Assembly (NCBI GenBank): GCA_905221605.1
Contig: CAJNDS010000780.1
Coordinates: 249,501-313,500, forward strand
Source: Symbiodinium natans
Taxonomy: Eukaryota > Sar > Dinophyceae > Suessiales > Symbiodiniaceae
Reading direction: 5' to 3'
DNA: 64,000 nt
Part shown: one piece after another, positions 51,001-62,028 of the stretch
How the letters are laid out: each line of letters opens with the position of its first letter
How positions within the stretch are numbered: the first letter of the stretch is position 1
Notes under the pieces: model-generated
What the model saw: the letters and a program-made list of their open reading frames with translations, nothing else
The model's database searches: none
What the model was told of the DNA's origin: nothing
Program-made: the position numbers and the translations under genes

Positions 51001-54000
51001 AGGGAGTACCGAGCTGGCAGGTGGCCAACCACGTGGCCTGAATGCACGGGGGTGAATCCGCTCTGGCCGTTGGGCTGTTAGTAGCTGCTCGTGAGGATGA
51101 GACCCTACACCCAAGTCCCCAAACTCAAAACCCTTAGCATATGCTCATACTCATCGGAAAACCTACACCCTAAGCCCTAAGCCCAATGCTCATAGTACAA
51201 AGGTACTCTGGAGTTTTCAAGGTTCCAGGTGTGCCTGGTCTGGGCTTCCGCTAGTTGTTGCCCTACTCAAGCGAAAGCCTTGCCCAAAGGCAAGGGCAGA
51301 ATAAGACAGTCATCCGTAGTCATTCCTGCTCCGACTCTTGTCGCCCTAAACTGTACTTCCTAAACCCGCAACCCTAACAACCCTCAACCCGAAAACCCAA
51401 ACCCCTCAACCCGAAACCCTATACCCCCAAGAGCCTGAACACACATCGCGCCAAGCCAGCAGACCCCCCAAGCGGCTATCTCAGGCCGCCAGAGAGCTCC
51501 TAGAACCCTTAACCGACCCACGCCCTGAACTTCTTAGTAGTGACTATCATCATCTCGCTATGGCCAGTATAATGAGTATGAGCACTGTTCGTATTTGAGT
51601 GTGATTTTGTCATATTTCTGGTACGGTGGCGACTAGGGTTCAAGTTTTCTGTTTCTTTCACTGGTACGAGTACCTAGAATTATTTCTGCTAGTGTACTAT
51701 TGCTATCACGACTACCATGGCCATGATGACAGTGACCACCCTCAGCATCACCCTCATCATCAGCATCATCAGACTAGCTGACACTAGCAGAGCTACTCAT
51801 AGTTACAACCATGTTCATGTTAGTTTTCGTAAGACATCAGTAGAAGCACAATGTTTTTTTATCATGAGTGATCGTAGGTTCAATGATGTTCGTAAGAATA
51901 TTCGTGTTGGTACCAATATTGCAGTAAACGAAAACATGTTTCCAGCTTTAGCAATGCTATGGATGTTTTCGCGTTAGCGGTAAGGATGCTTAGTCATCAT
52001 GGGCGCAACGCTCACATTTTGCTGGCATCTTCCCTGTTGCTTTTGATCTTGGGGTAGTTCCGAGCCCTAAGTCCCGAACCCCCAGAAAAAAGGTGACGTG
52101 TGGCATCCCCCTGATCATCATGGACAGCCGGCACCATGACTTGGTCGATGCCGACGACGTGGAACCCGCGGATGATGGCTTGGAAAGCGCTTCGCCAAGT
52201 TTTTTTGGGGGCCCTTCTGGGGGTTTGGGGGGGCAGGCGTTGAGTTTTCAGGACGAGGCGTGCTCCTGGGAGGACTTGATGGAATTCGTGGACACGCTCA
52301 GGGATTGAAAGATTTGGAGGGTTTTGCGGTGTTCGCTTGGCGGCGGCGAGCAGAAGTGAGTAGGCACCCCATTCAAGGGCAGCTCTCCCCACTCCCCACC
52401 CACTCCCCCCTGCCCCCCCCCCCACCCCTAAACCCTAACCCCTGACCCCTAAACCCTAAGCCCTAAACCCTAAACCCTAAACCCTAAACCCTAAACCCTA
52501 AACCCTAAACCCCAAACCCTCAACGAAGGCAGATTCGGCTTCTCGGACCCGTCGATGCAAGAGACTGTGCGCAAGCTGTCGACGCTGGGCAAGGCTCTGA
52601 ACAAGACTCCGAGTTGCAGTTGAGTGGTAGGGGGTAGAGGTTAGTGAACACCACCTTTGCATGATAATTCTGGGTGAAAACATACATACATACATACATA
52701 CATACATACATACATACATACATACATACATACGTACATACGTACATACGTACATACGTACATACGTACATACGTACATACATACATACATACATACATA
52801 CATACATACATACATACATACATACATACATACATACACATATATGTATATATATATATATATGCGTATATGACTATGTTAATAGGTATAGATATAAATA
52901 TAAATCTAAAATTGGTTATAGATATAAATTAAGAAAATATACATCTAAAGTGAAATATAAATACATCTAAATAGAAATAGAAATAGAAATAGAAATAGAA
53001 ATAGAAATAGAAATAGAATTTGAAGATCAACTAAACAAATGAATATGTATTTATGTATATGGTAATTATGACTATCATGATCATGGTTGTGTGAGTGAGT
53101 CTCGCTCACGATATTGTGTGTTCTGAGTGCTCCCAAGGAGAGGCCTCTACGACATGCACATCGCGTCGGCGCTGAGCTGCGTGCGGACGGGGTCGCTGGG
53201 CCCAGGAGCTAGGAAGCTTTAGTTTGCTCCTTTAGGGTTTAGGGTTTAGGGTTTAGGGTTTAGGGTTTAGGGTTTAGGGTTTAGGGTTTAGGGTAAAGAA
53301 GCTTCTCTCTCTGGCGTAAGAGCTGAAGCCTCTTTTCTCTCTTTTTTTCTCATCCTCATCCTCTCCTCCTTTCTGCAGATCTGCAGAGCGACTCAGGGTC
53401 AACAACAGCACTGGCGGCTCGGGCCCGAAGACTCGCTTGGACGCTTTCCTGCACCTGAGGACACCAACAGCGGCCGCTGTTCATGTGAAAACTCGCGTCC
53501 TGATTGGCAGCCTAGACCTGAGCCCTAAACCCTAAACCCTAAACCCTAAATCCTAAACCCTAAACCTAAATCCCTAAACCCTAAACCCTAAACCCTAAAC
53601 CCTAAACCCTAAACCCTAAACCCTAAACCCTAAGCCCTAGACTTTGATATGAGGTGAGGGGGAGGGAGATTCCATTCCGTGAGTTTCCAGCTAAAGGTCT
53701 TGGAGAGCTGATCCTACATCTCAGCAGGGCATCGGCTTGGGGGACGTGTGGGGATCGTAAATGCAGGGCCCTTGTGTCAGGGCTGTTTTGTCTTTTTTTG
53801 GTGTGTGTGTGTGTGCATCATAGTATGCTCCCGATGGTTGAGGGTACCAACACAGGTTTTGGGGCTTCAGGTTTCCTCGACATTTGCTTAGATGCAGGCG
53901 TGAGGAGTTGGGACACTCATGCTTTTGACATTCGCCTTTTGTGATCGCGTTGACTCGTTGACTTTAGTGCAGGGACTTGAATGATTGGAACCAGGAGTAG

Positions 54001-57000
54001 TTAGCCCAAGCAAAAACCACCTTATAAACCCTACGTCCTACAGAATAATATTCAGAATGATCAGACTATAATAGTAATAAATAATAATAATAGTAATAGT
54101 AATAATGAGAATACTAATGATAATAATTTTACTAGTAGGAATAGTAGTAGTAATAGTCATAAAAATCATAGTAATAGTATGATGATGATGACGATGATGA
54201 TGATGATGAGAGCCCTGCTGGGGCTATGGGTCGCTGGCTCCAGCCATGGGTTTCAAGAGGCGCATGCCAAGTAAGGTGAGTAAAGAAGTTCCTGTAGCCT
54301 CTGTCTCCGGGGGGCATCTTGCCGTGATGCACCCCATCAAGCAGAAGTGGAGCCCTCAACCCCAAGCAGCTTTCTGAGCACAGGACCGGAATCATTGGCT
54401 TTACGACGCCATCGTGGACGCCATGGTTGAGGCGGCCCATGGCGATCCTCCCCCTGGATTGGATGGAGACGACAACATGACTGTGGCTGGGGCGCGGTTC
54501 AGAGGGGCTTCTCAGGGTCCTCGGAGGGTGGCTGTTTGTGTTCGGGTTGGGGTGGCAAGGTGCGTTGGCATTGATCAAGGTCCTTGCTGCTGATGCATGT
54601 CGAGATCATTGGTAGCCATGGGGTTTTGGTGTGTTCTGCCTTTCATGATCCCTAAACCCGAAACCCTAAACCCTGAACCCTAAGCCTTAAGCCCTAAACC
54701 CTAAACCCTGAACCCTAACCTTTGGCATCCATGGTTGCAAGCTCGTACAGGGGTGGGGCTGCTCAACCTAGCACAGATTCACCCATCTTTGCCTTTGGAA
54801 TGTATCTTGGGTGCTTATCAAGCCACGGCACGAGGCAGGCCCTTAGGATATTTTACATGTGCTCCATCGCCCCCCCAAGACAAAATACGAGAGCTTTGAT
54901 CCCAAACACCCGACAGTTGTAAGGCTTTGTTATGGTTTAATGGCTTGGTTGGGCTTGCTCAGGACCTCGATGGCGGTGAGGAGCTGCTTCTTGGGCGTTC
55001 ATGAGAGTCAGAAGAAAGACCGTGGGCGCAAGTTTTGTTCCGTAGCATGTCCCTGAGTCCAAAAGAGCGTTGAGCCCTCTTGAACAGCCTAGGATTAGCA
55101 AGGCTACCGAGTTCTTCCTCTCCTACGTAGGCGCGGACTTGGGCTGAGAGCTTCCGCTCTCGCCTATTTTGTTTGTGTTTAGGATGTGGGGTTGAATGCA
55201 GGCTCCATGTGGGACTTCAGGACCTGGGCGCGACGACCGCATGAGACCAAAAAAACTTCCTGGCATCCGCTCGGGAATGCTAGCAGCTAGCAATCGTACG
55301 CAGCCCCCCCCGCTGATTTGAATGTGGTTTGTTCGCAGACATCCATGTTGCGACGCAGCTGTTTGTGTGCACGCTGCACGATGTGTTTTTTTGTTTTGCA
55401 AAGATGTTGCACCGGGCTTGACGATGCCAGGGAATGGTCCAAACATTCTATAATGTACGCCATGTCCAACTCGTCAACCCAGAGACGCCCTGCAAGAAAC
55501 GAAGCAGGCGAAAGTCCCGCCCAAAGAAGGTGTCACAAAGGGGTCACAAAGACACCCCTAGGAAGGCACACCTCAAGTCAGCTCCCATTCCTTGCGCAGC
55601 TGAAGGCGACCAGACGTACAAGGAGGCGCAGGTGAACACCAGCCGGATGGAGGAGGCCATTCGGAACCTGGAGGCCCCTGGAGGGGCCTTGGGGGTTCCA
55701 TCTGCTTGAGTTAGGGTTCAGGCACTTGGGGACTTGGGGTCTATGTTTGTTTTTGGCTGTTCTTGTCTTCTCCCTGAGGTGGTGCACTTCAAAGAAAGCC
55801 TAGACTCTGAAGCCCCTAAAGCCTTCCTGAAAGCCCCACACCCCTGGTGCTCCTCTAACCCTAAACCCTAAACCCTAAACCCTAAACCCTAAACCCTAAA
55901 CCCTAAACCCTAAACCCTAAACCCTAGGGCCCTCGGTGTTATTCGAGGCGTGCACGACGTGGCAAGAGCTCGAGGAAACCTGGAAGCCCGAGAGCAAAAA
56001 GCTGCACAACGCCATCGCCCACAACGGCTGGGATAAGGTGGGGTTTAGGGTTTAGGGTTTAGGGTTTAGGGTTTAGGGGCCTCAGTTCAAGAAGGTTGAG
56101 GGTCGGGCAGATCAGACTTGAAAGCGCAGGTTTGAGGATTTCGGTGCAACGGGCTCGGTGCGTTTAGGTGGGGGCCCTTTAAGCCTGAAGCCCTAAAGCT
56201 TGCAGCCAAGAGTTGAAGCGTTTGTGCTTTTAGGGCTTGATGATTTGGGGCAGGGGGTGGCCGGGGGGGGGAAAGGGTTTGGTGTTTTAGGGTTGTGGGG
56301 GTTTCGGGCTTTTGCTTCTTTCGGGGTTCTGTGGCTTCAGGGGTGCAGGGTTTCAGCACCAGGTGTTGGCCCTGCACCCCTCATGCTTACCTCCTCAGTT
56401 CAGGTTAGGGCACGGACCAGACAAAGACCCCAACACAAACCAACGGCGCTCCAACTCAAACTCGTGAGAAGCGCGAAAGCTTCATTCCCAAAACCAAGAG
56501 CACCCAAGCATCTGCATGCAATCTGCAATCCTGGCCCCTATAGCCCAGAGGCTCCGGCCCTATGTATATAAGTTAGGAGCCTGGCTGTTGAAATGGTCGA
56601 AGTATTCAAGGCGTCGAACTAGAAGAAGGGTTATGGCTATTCGGCTCTTGCTAGTTTTCACCTCCAACAACCTCCCGGTCAAACAGCCCTAAACCCTCAC
56701 CCCCAAACACAAAGCCCCTTTTCACTTTTGACCTCTTCAGGTCACCATGGAGGGAAGCGCTTCTGCCGAAGGGGTGCCGGTGATCCTCGCCAGGCCCAAG
56801 AGAAGGGATTCCTGGTGGGTTGGGGGTTTGTAAGGGTCGTTAGGGCAAAGTTAGCTAATCCCTCAACCTTTTTCCGTAAACCGGGCTTGGAGGGAACGTT
56901 TAGCTAATCCCCCAACCCTTTTCCCTAAGCCCCCTTAGTTGTTTGGAGGGCCCAGGGCGGTCTGGAAGACGGATGGCTTTGGCACGTCGTGTTGCAGTGT

Positions 57001-57590
57001 AGGCGTGCCTTTGTGTGCCTTTGTGCCGTCCTTGCTGCCGCCAGGCCCCGGAATGAGTTCTTGCCGACGGGCATCTTGGCTGGAAATGTCATGAAGGGAC
57101 GTGTTTTGGAGAAACTGAGCTTGCGCACCGAGGATTCTTCAAGTTCGAGCTCAACCGAGAGTTGGAGCAGATGGGGGTCTCCGTCACCGAGGCCCAGCGC
57201 TCGCTCCTCGCCCATCTGCGCAAGTGGCTCCGGGCCGACCGAGACTACGATGCCAAGACGTCAGGACCGAAGCGACTGCTGAATGACAAAAAGAAGTGGC
57301 TGGCCGTGTACGACATTCTGAAGACCGGCCACGTGCACAGCTGCAGCCTGAGCGACTATCGTTCCCTTAAGCATCTGATCCAGAAGCTCTCCCGGTCGGA
57401 GAGGCTGCCCGACAGCAGCAGCCTTGAAGCCCTCCTGCTCCTACGCTGCGCGTGGACCCTGGCGGACATCTTCAACGAAAAGGCCGCCCAGTACAAGTTC
57501 TGGGCGAAGATGGCCTATGCCACCTTGCTCCTGATGGGTGTTGTTGTTGCCTGGCTGCGTCTAGAAGCACCCCAGGGGAGTGCCTGCATG
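46200..57590 (+). CDS. Large split gene, predicted membrane protein, family unknown
   Basis: At least 20 short plus-strand segments have convincing protein composition and lie between repeat-filled introns. Approximate exons: 46200-46355, 46788-46908, 47012-47125, 47443-47517, 48776-48883, 49207-49334, 49490-50040 (with tiny introns), 50092-50171, 50504-50557, 52093-52306, 52529-52610, 53138-53191, 53379-53500, 54210-54270, 54384-54500, 54880-54917, 55103-55140, 55600-55680, 55928-56037, 56741-56801, 57133-57590. Several joins keep phase exactly. Fragments include FDNVQDFIVDCLRQTNH, IHEPKLVIRLVPCQKGR, NLIAREVLLPVAMKSLG and RVIYFTNDQALK. The last visible exon ends in a hydrophobic segment. Start and end are not identified. 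Three +1 frame changes occur in 49800-50012. I cannot name the family. Confidence 0.65.
47205..48170. repeat. Telomere-like arrays around exon 47443-47517
   Basis: 47205-47435 is C-strand (CCCTAAA)n upstream of the exon. 47555-47735 is G-strand (TTTAGAGGG)n downstream of it. 47960-48170 is C-strand (CCCTCAA)n and (CCCTAAA)n near the far end of the same intron. Confidence 0.9.
48716..49485. repeat. Telomere-like arrays around exons 48776-48883 and 49207-49334
   Basis: C-strand repeats at 48716-48771 precede the exon, a GGT run and G-strand TTTAGGGG repeats at 48895-49055 follow it, and C-strand repeats at 49374-49485 precede the next exon at 49490. Confidence 0.9.
48776..48883 (+). CDS. Exon of the large gene (36 codons, phase 0 in and out)
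   Basis: Bounded by CCCCCCAAG| and |GCCAGA, a GC-type donor. It reads ALGIHEPKLVIRLVPCQKGR and continues to AIKNILPTK. Joining back to 47443-47517 (ending NDQALK at a |GCCCCT donor) and forward to 49207 keeps the frame. Both introns are flanked by repeated AAG. Confidence 0.7.
49490..50171 (+). CDS. Main exon block of the large gene, with three +1 frame changes
   Basis: The frame starting at 49491 encodes KDPCPHRWHELLQPHEGIRR, LYKLGGPCLSGLKKTSRWKA and a C-terminal HILKEKSTSWSNANFVKAL ending at TGA 49806-49808. Coding then continues in the next frame (EKV). After a small intron (acceptor CCCCAAG|GTCCGA at 49853) VRKPLRVLDPAACISF ends at TGA 49902. The +1 frame gives EALSHKFGCDPAFWPQQKL to TGA 50011, and its +1 frame EPYREPDIDLG. 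After a 50-bp intron ERLHDSRAAVQFENMFITSL closes at a GTAAGG donor (50172). Each change is at a TGA. It could be a pseudogene, homopolymer error, or +1 shifting. Confidence 0.6.
50403..50722. repeat. CCCTAAA / exon / TTTAGGG arrangement
   Basis: C-strand repeats at 50403-50500, exon 50504-50557, G-strand TTTAGGGG repeats at 50587-50722. Confidence 0.9.
50723..52092. other. Long intron interior, no gene recognised
   Basis: Noncoding, AT-richer and CAT/ATC-rich toward 51540-51960. It has a 7-bp hairpin with CAAA loop at 51278-51295 and degenerate CCCTAAA words at 51350-51430. Confidence 0.5.
52428..52519. repeat. CCCTAAA array before exon 52529
   Basis: About twelve C-strand repeats ending nine bases before an AACGAAG| acceptor. 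Confidence 0.9.
52679..53020. repeat. TACA, TA and GAAATA microsatellites
   Basis: (CATA)n with CGTA interruptions at 52681-52838, (TA)n to 52865, and (AGAAAT)n at 52968-53015. Apparent YVCM/HTYI ORFs here are artefacts. Confidence 0.95.
53229..53640. repeat. TTTAGGG and CCCTAAA arrays around exon 53379-53500
   Basis: 53229-53295 (G-strand) lies just after exon 53138-53191. 53525-53640 (C-strand) lies after exon 53379-53500. The intron 53192-53378 ends with a conventional pyrimidine tract and CAG. Confidence 0.9.
54060..54210. repeat. AATA/TAG and GATGAT microsatellite
   Basis: Interrupted (AAT)n, (TAG)n, then (GAT)n runs. Confidence 0.85.
54652..54720. repeat. CCCTAAA array
   Basis: Degenerate C-strand repeats about 160 bp before exon 54880-54917 (KTKYESFDPKHPT). 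Confidence 0.85.
55856..56080. repeat. CCCTAAA / exon 55928-56037 / TTTAGGG
   Basis: C-strand repeats run into the acceptor itself (ACCCTAG|). The exon reads LFEACTTWQELEETWKPESK and ends GGATAAG|GTGGGGTTTAGGG, where G-strand repeats begin five bases into the intron. Confidence 0.9.
57133..57590 (+). CDS. Exon of the large gene with a transmembrane segment
   Basis: 152 codons without interruption: RELEQMGVSVTEAQRSLLAH, DKKKWLAVYDILKTGHVHSC and LLRCAWTLADIFNEKAAQYK, ending KMAYATLLLMGVVVAWLRL, a likely membrane helix. A GA-type donor at 56802 and the acceptor CACCGAG|GA keep phase with the preceding exon. The exon ends TGCATG|GTATAG. The helix suggests the gene continues into a multi-spanning domain beyond. 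A possible next exon (GLAAWITFTDPGRRRLF) is at about 58262-58318. Confidence 0.7.
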
Positions 57591-57929
57591 GTATAGGCGT
57601 AGACAGTGTGCAGCCATTTTGTGCAAGGCTTCAAAGCTTGAGCAACTGTGCACTGGCCTAGGGCGGGGGTGGTTTTGTTGCTGGGCCGGTGAGGTTGTCG
57701 TCTTCACCACAGCTCAATGGACAGTGGATGTGCCAGACCAGACGAAGAAGTATGTTGCTGCTTGGTGGGCAGTGGGCTCCTGGACCCCCCGGAAGTCAGA
57801 AGCATGCGGAATCCCCAGCACCCGAAGCCCTGAAACCCGGAACCCTTGAATCCTTCCGAAGATCTCCGAGGTTCTTGGCCTGGGCTTGGGATCCAGCAGC
57901 TTCTTGGAGTTGCTTCAGGATGGGTATTG

Positions 57930-58255
57930 GGCTTCGAGGGCTTCAGGGCTTCAGGGTTTCAGGGTTTCAGGGTTTCAGGGTTTTGGGTTTCAGGGTTTCA
58001 GGGTTTCAGGGTTTCAGGGTTTCAGGGCGGAGAGTGCAACCCAATCTCCAAGCCCTGCGCCGAACCCCGAACCCCCGGACCTTAAACTTAAACCTTGACA
58101 TCTGACCCTGGAGCCCCTAAGCCCTTCCCTGCAACCTAAGCTCTTCAGCCCTGATCCTCAAACCCCGAAACCTTCAAACCCTTAAGCTCTGGAAATTTTT
58201 GAGGTCCTAAACCCTGAACCTTGAACCCTGAACCCTGAACCCGAAAACCCTAAAC
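57930..58255. repeat. TTTCAGGG array and degenerate CCCTAAA words
   Basis: About ten G-strand TTTCAGGG units at 57940-58028, a telomere-like variant, then C-strand words at 58205-58250. Confidence 0.85.
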
Positions 58256-58689
58256 ACTTCCGAGGCCTAGCGGCTTGGATCACCTTCACCGATCCGGGAA
58301 GGCGGCGTCTTTTTCAGGGGAGTCGAAGGGCTTCTAAGGGTTGCGGGTTCAGGGGTTTGGGGTTCAGAAACCTCAAACCCTCAACCTCCAAAGCCCTAAA
58401 ACCCTGAACCCTAAATTAGGAGTTTAGGGGTTGACAGGATTGAGGGTGCTGAGGTTGAGGGCGACTTAGGGCTTCAGGGTTTCAGGTTTCGGGCTTCTGG
58501 GCTCAGCCTCCGATGTGGCTTTTGGCTTTACCACAGCCTGCATGGGGAGTCGAGTTGCATCTGCAGAGCTATCGGTCGTGTAAGAGTGCTATTTCTTTTA
58601 ACGGGAGTTGCCACCTGCAACAGTTCGGCTTCCTTACCGCAGCCTTTTGCTCACGTTCTACGCGGGTTGTCTTGCGGCGTTGTTGCGGC

Positions 58690-61065
58690 ATGCTCCGCGA
58701 ACTCTTGGTCCTTTCCCTCCTGTGCTGCGGCAGTGCTTGTACTGAGGGAAACTGCAGTACTCCCGAAGCGGAGTATGCAAGCCACCTTAGTCTGCACGTG
58801 AAAAAGTCGCATGCTGCTAGCAGCACAGCTCGAGGTCGTCAACCTGGCAATGGAAATGGAAATGGCAACGGCAACCGTCGACGCCGACCCACAACGGAGC
58901 CTCCCACAGAGCCTCCCACAGAGCCTCCCACAGAGCCTCCAACAACGGAGCCTCCCACAGAGCCTCCAACAACGGAGCCCCCGACAGAGCCTCCCACAGA
59001 GCCACCAACGGAGCCGCCGACAGAGCCACCAACGGAGCCGCCGACAGAGCCACCAACGGAGCCGCCGACAGAGCCTCCGACACCCGGAGAGAGGCATCCC
59101 CCAGACATGTCCCCCAATCATTGTCGGCCACTTGATTCTCAGGGCAATGTGGCTGGATTACAGCTGCGCACGCGGAAAGAGATTTCAAACCTGGAAGAAT
59201 GGGAATGGTCTTTGTTCCGGGATGGCATGCAGCTTTTGAAGGACAGGTTTGGCAATGATCCGGGTGCGTTCATTTGCAATCCTCCAGGCTTCTGCAGTGA
59301 AGCTCCTGACTACTTTCAGACATGGGAGTCCTTCATCAGCTTCCATCCCAATCTGCACAGGAATGGCAATGATTTCTTGCTTGGGCACCGGGCTTTCGTC
59401 CTGGACTTGGAGACGATCTTGCAGCATCTCACGAATGACTGCAGGCTCTTCATCCCCTACTTTCAGTCCTTCGCGGTGTCCACCAGCCCGATGCAGGCAA
59501 CCTACGTGTGGAACTCGGAACGCTTGGGGGACGTGTCCTTCATGACCGGCAGCTCGGCAGCGTTTAGTGGCAGGGTAGGGCACCAAGGGAACCCCAGCAG
59601 CTGAGGGAAGTTTGTGGAATCACCGTTTTTTTCCGATGTGTTTTTTATTCCAAGAGGCAATGGTAACAGAGACTGTCGCTACAATGGCGGCAACGCCTAT
59701 TGTGTGCGAGATGGCATTGCGGCTGGGTGGACCTTCGATAAGAGCAGTGCCCCAGGCAGGCACGTTTCTACAACCTTGTGAAGTGCTTTGCAGGAAGTGT
59801 GCATATGTATGTGTGTATGTGTGTGTGTGTGTGTGCGTGCCGAAAATTGCAGGTGTTCAAATCAAGCGTCAGGAAATTTCAGGAACACCAGGCCCTCATA
59901 GATCAGGCAATATGTGCCCTGGTTAAAAGCGGGTAGGGCTTTGGGTTCTTGATGCAGATATTTGAGACACCAAGATATCTCTGACGTCTGCCTCTGGCCG
60001 AAAAAGGGTGCTCACCTTCTTACTCTCTGCGAAGATGGCGGCTAGACACTACCAGAGATTGTGAAAGCTCATTGTGTAGTCTTTGTTCTCTGGTATTGGT
60101 GCACTGTTCTGGTTCCTTGTTCGTCAAAAAGAAGAATCAGAAGCAGAGAGGCTCTGGTGAATGTAGATGGGTTGCAAACAGATGCAAGAAAGAGGCAGTC
60201 AACGACATTCGCCGCGCAAGTATCAGCACATGTAGTACAAGGCTGAGTGCACCGGCCCAGAACTGCAAAAACCTAGTGGAAAGTGGGGTCTCGCAGTTTC
60301 TTGGGAGGGGTGGGGCGAGCGGTTGGCAGGGGCGGCTAAGGCACCCCAGTTTCTTCAAGCGAAAGTCCTGAGTATGGGGAGCCAGGGTTGTGCAGGTGAT
60401 AAGAGGTGGCAAACAGGCCTACGGTCGGGGCCGAGGTGCAGTGCACCTCCCACTTTCATGCAGATGTCCTGGAGTTGTGCGTGCAAGTCTCTTTGCTGTT
60501 GCAAACCTCTTGGTCAGGCAGAGGCTGCAATGGTTGCATTGCGCGAAGCCCCAGCATGACTCGCGGGATTGGGTGGACGTTGTCAGACGTCTTCTTGCGC
60601 ATGGAGACCCTGACAGCCTACGAGGACATGAACAACTGGATTGATGGTGTGCATGGTGCGCTCCACGTAATCATTGGCGGCATCATGGCTTACATCACCG
60701 ACGCTCCCGCAGACCCGGCCTTCTTTGCGCATCACTCGATGGTGGAGTGGGTTCTCTGGTGGTGGCAGGTCAACAACGTCCTCACCAACCAGGGGGACAC
60801 TTTCTCATGCCAGTCCTGTCACGAGAACATTGCGGGCTACAACGTTCCGCGTGAAGAGTGGTTGGGTGCCGGCTATGATGCAGACCTGGGCTGCATCAAG
60901 ATCCCAAAGTCCGATCCCAGGGTCTGTCTCCGTTACGAGAAGTTCCGGCCAACGGATGAAGAGCCGGGCCCAGGCTTGAAGACCTTTGTTCCAAGTCCTC
61001 ACCCCCAAGCTCTCCCCCCGAAACCTTGCAACAAGGCCCAAGAGTCAAACACTCTAAGGGTTTAG
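58690..61065 (+). CDS. Secreted tyrosinase-family protein, split gene
   Basis: Tyrosinases are dicopper oxidases of phenols. I choose ATG 58690 because it gives a signal peptide (MLRELLVLSLLCCGSACTEG). A Gly/Asn/Arg patch and fifteen TEPP units (residues 69-130) form an extended linker. The CuA region has H219, H223 and H233 (SFHPNLHRNG, LLGHRAFVLDLE). Exon 1 runs to about 59574 (AGG|GTAGGG). Exon 2 (about 59657-59763) reads GNRDCRYNGGNAYCVRDGIA. Exon 4 (60555 on) has the CuB region: DGVHGALHVIIGG and DPAFFAHHSMVEWVLW. A further exon between 59764 and 60554 is expected but not placed. The true C-terminus is uncertain; the frame stops at 61065. Confidence 0.75.
58869..59085 (+). repeat. 12-bp coding minisatellite (TEPP repeats)
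   Basis: ACAGAGCCTCCC and close variants, fifteen TEPP units, all in the tyrosinase frame. A likely site of length variation. Confidence 0.9.
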
Positions 61066-61747
61066 GCGGCTTAGGGTCTTCGGCGCCCTGAGAGGTTTGA
61101 TTCAAGGAGCTCCCTTTTCGGGAGAAGCAGGTGGGGCGGAGTGCATTCAACTTTTCGCGAAGATGGAGGCGCGCGTGTGTTCCCCTGAGGCTTTGGAGAA
61201 GGCGGGCGTTCGTCAATCACGGTTTCTTGTATTGGCCTAAAGACGAGCTCAGTATAATGGGTACTTCCCCGAAAAGGGGGCCACTTAGCCACCCTTGACG
61301 AAACCTCCCTACACCCTAAACCCTAGACCCTAAACTGCGTAGCCGAACAGCACGCTTCACTTGAAATTTCAGCGGGAGACTCCATAATCGACAGCTGCCC
61401 ATACACTTAGGTTTCAGGGTTTGGGGTCTAGGCTTTAAATAGGGCTCAGGGTTTGGGGTCCAGGGTTTAGGGGTCATGGCAAGCTTTATCGAGACTCCTA
61501 GCATGCTCAGCCGAATGTCCAGGTTGTCCCAATGAGGGTGCCTATCGCAGGGGCAGGGGGGGGGGGCCTAAAAAGGGACTATGCTATCTAAACGTACCGA
61601 ATTTTTACATGCTTGTGTCTTTCTTCTTTCGGTTGTAGATCCCATGTAGGCATTTAGTAGCAAATTGAGCAGTAGACCAGGACCAGTTGACAAGACTGTC
61701 TTGGACCATACGAATTGCTTGGCAAGCACTCTAGCGTGCCCCAGCCA
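61066..61747. other. Noncoding between tyrosinase and next exon
   Basis: Degenerate telomere-like words near 61310-61340 and 61420-61475 and a G-run at 61552-61566. No gene. Confidence 0.45.
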
Positions 61748-62028
61748 CCCTAAACCCTAAACCCTAAACCCTAAACCCTAAACCCTAAACCCTAAACCCT
61801 AAACCCTAAACCCTAAGCCCTAAGCCCTAAACCCTAAATCCTAACCCCTAAACCTAAACAGGTTGAAAAGACATACATGTTCAACAAGAAGGAGTTCCTT
61901 GAGATGTGCCTTTCCTTCATCGAGTCTGGCAAGGATGAGATGCCCCCGGAGCACTACGAACACATGGTCGGCGTGTGCAGCTTCCCCTTGAGAGCTTTAG
62001 GGTTTAGGTTTTAGGGTTTTATGTTTAG
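61748..62028. repeat. CCCTAAA / exon 61862-61980 / TTTAGGG
   Basis: C-strand repeats at 61748-61860 end within a CCTAAACAG| acceptor. G-strand words start at 61996. Confidence 0.9.
61862..61980 (+). CDS. Exon of an unrecognised gene
   Basis: Reads VEKTYMFNKKEFLEMCLSFI and ESGKDEMPPEHYEHMVGVC. Strongly protein-like, charged and helical. It may belong to a third gene or to a continuation of the large upstream gene with the tyrosinase gene nested in an intron. Family not recognised. Confidence 0.6.

Noticed and set aside
51278-51295. 7-bp hairpin CCTTGCC-CAAA-GGCAAGG
   Set aside because: Isolated, with a different loop from the CCTT cluster; likely chance.
52498-52970. Long ORFs on both strands with YVCM or HTYI periodicity
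   Set aside because: They are translations of the TACA microsatellite.
57605-57625. GCAGCCATTTTGTGCAAG resembling the dinoflagellate spliced-leader relic
   Set aside because: The middle of the motif does not match the known leader and no acceptor context is present.
58651-59188. Minus-strand ORFs with GGSV or LCRRLRW repeats
   Set aside because: Antisense shadows of the TEPP minisatellite in the tyrosinase gene.
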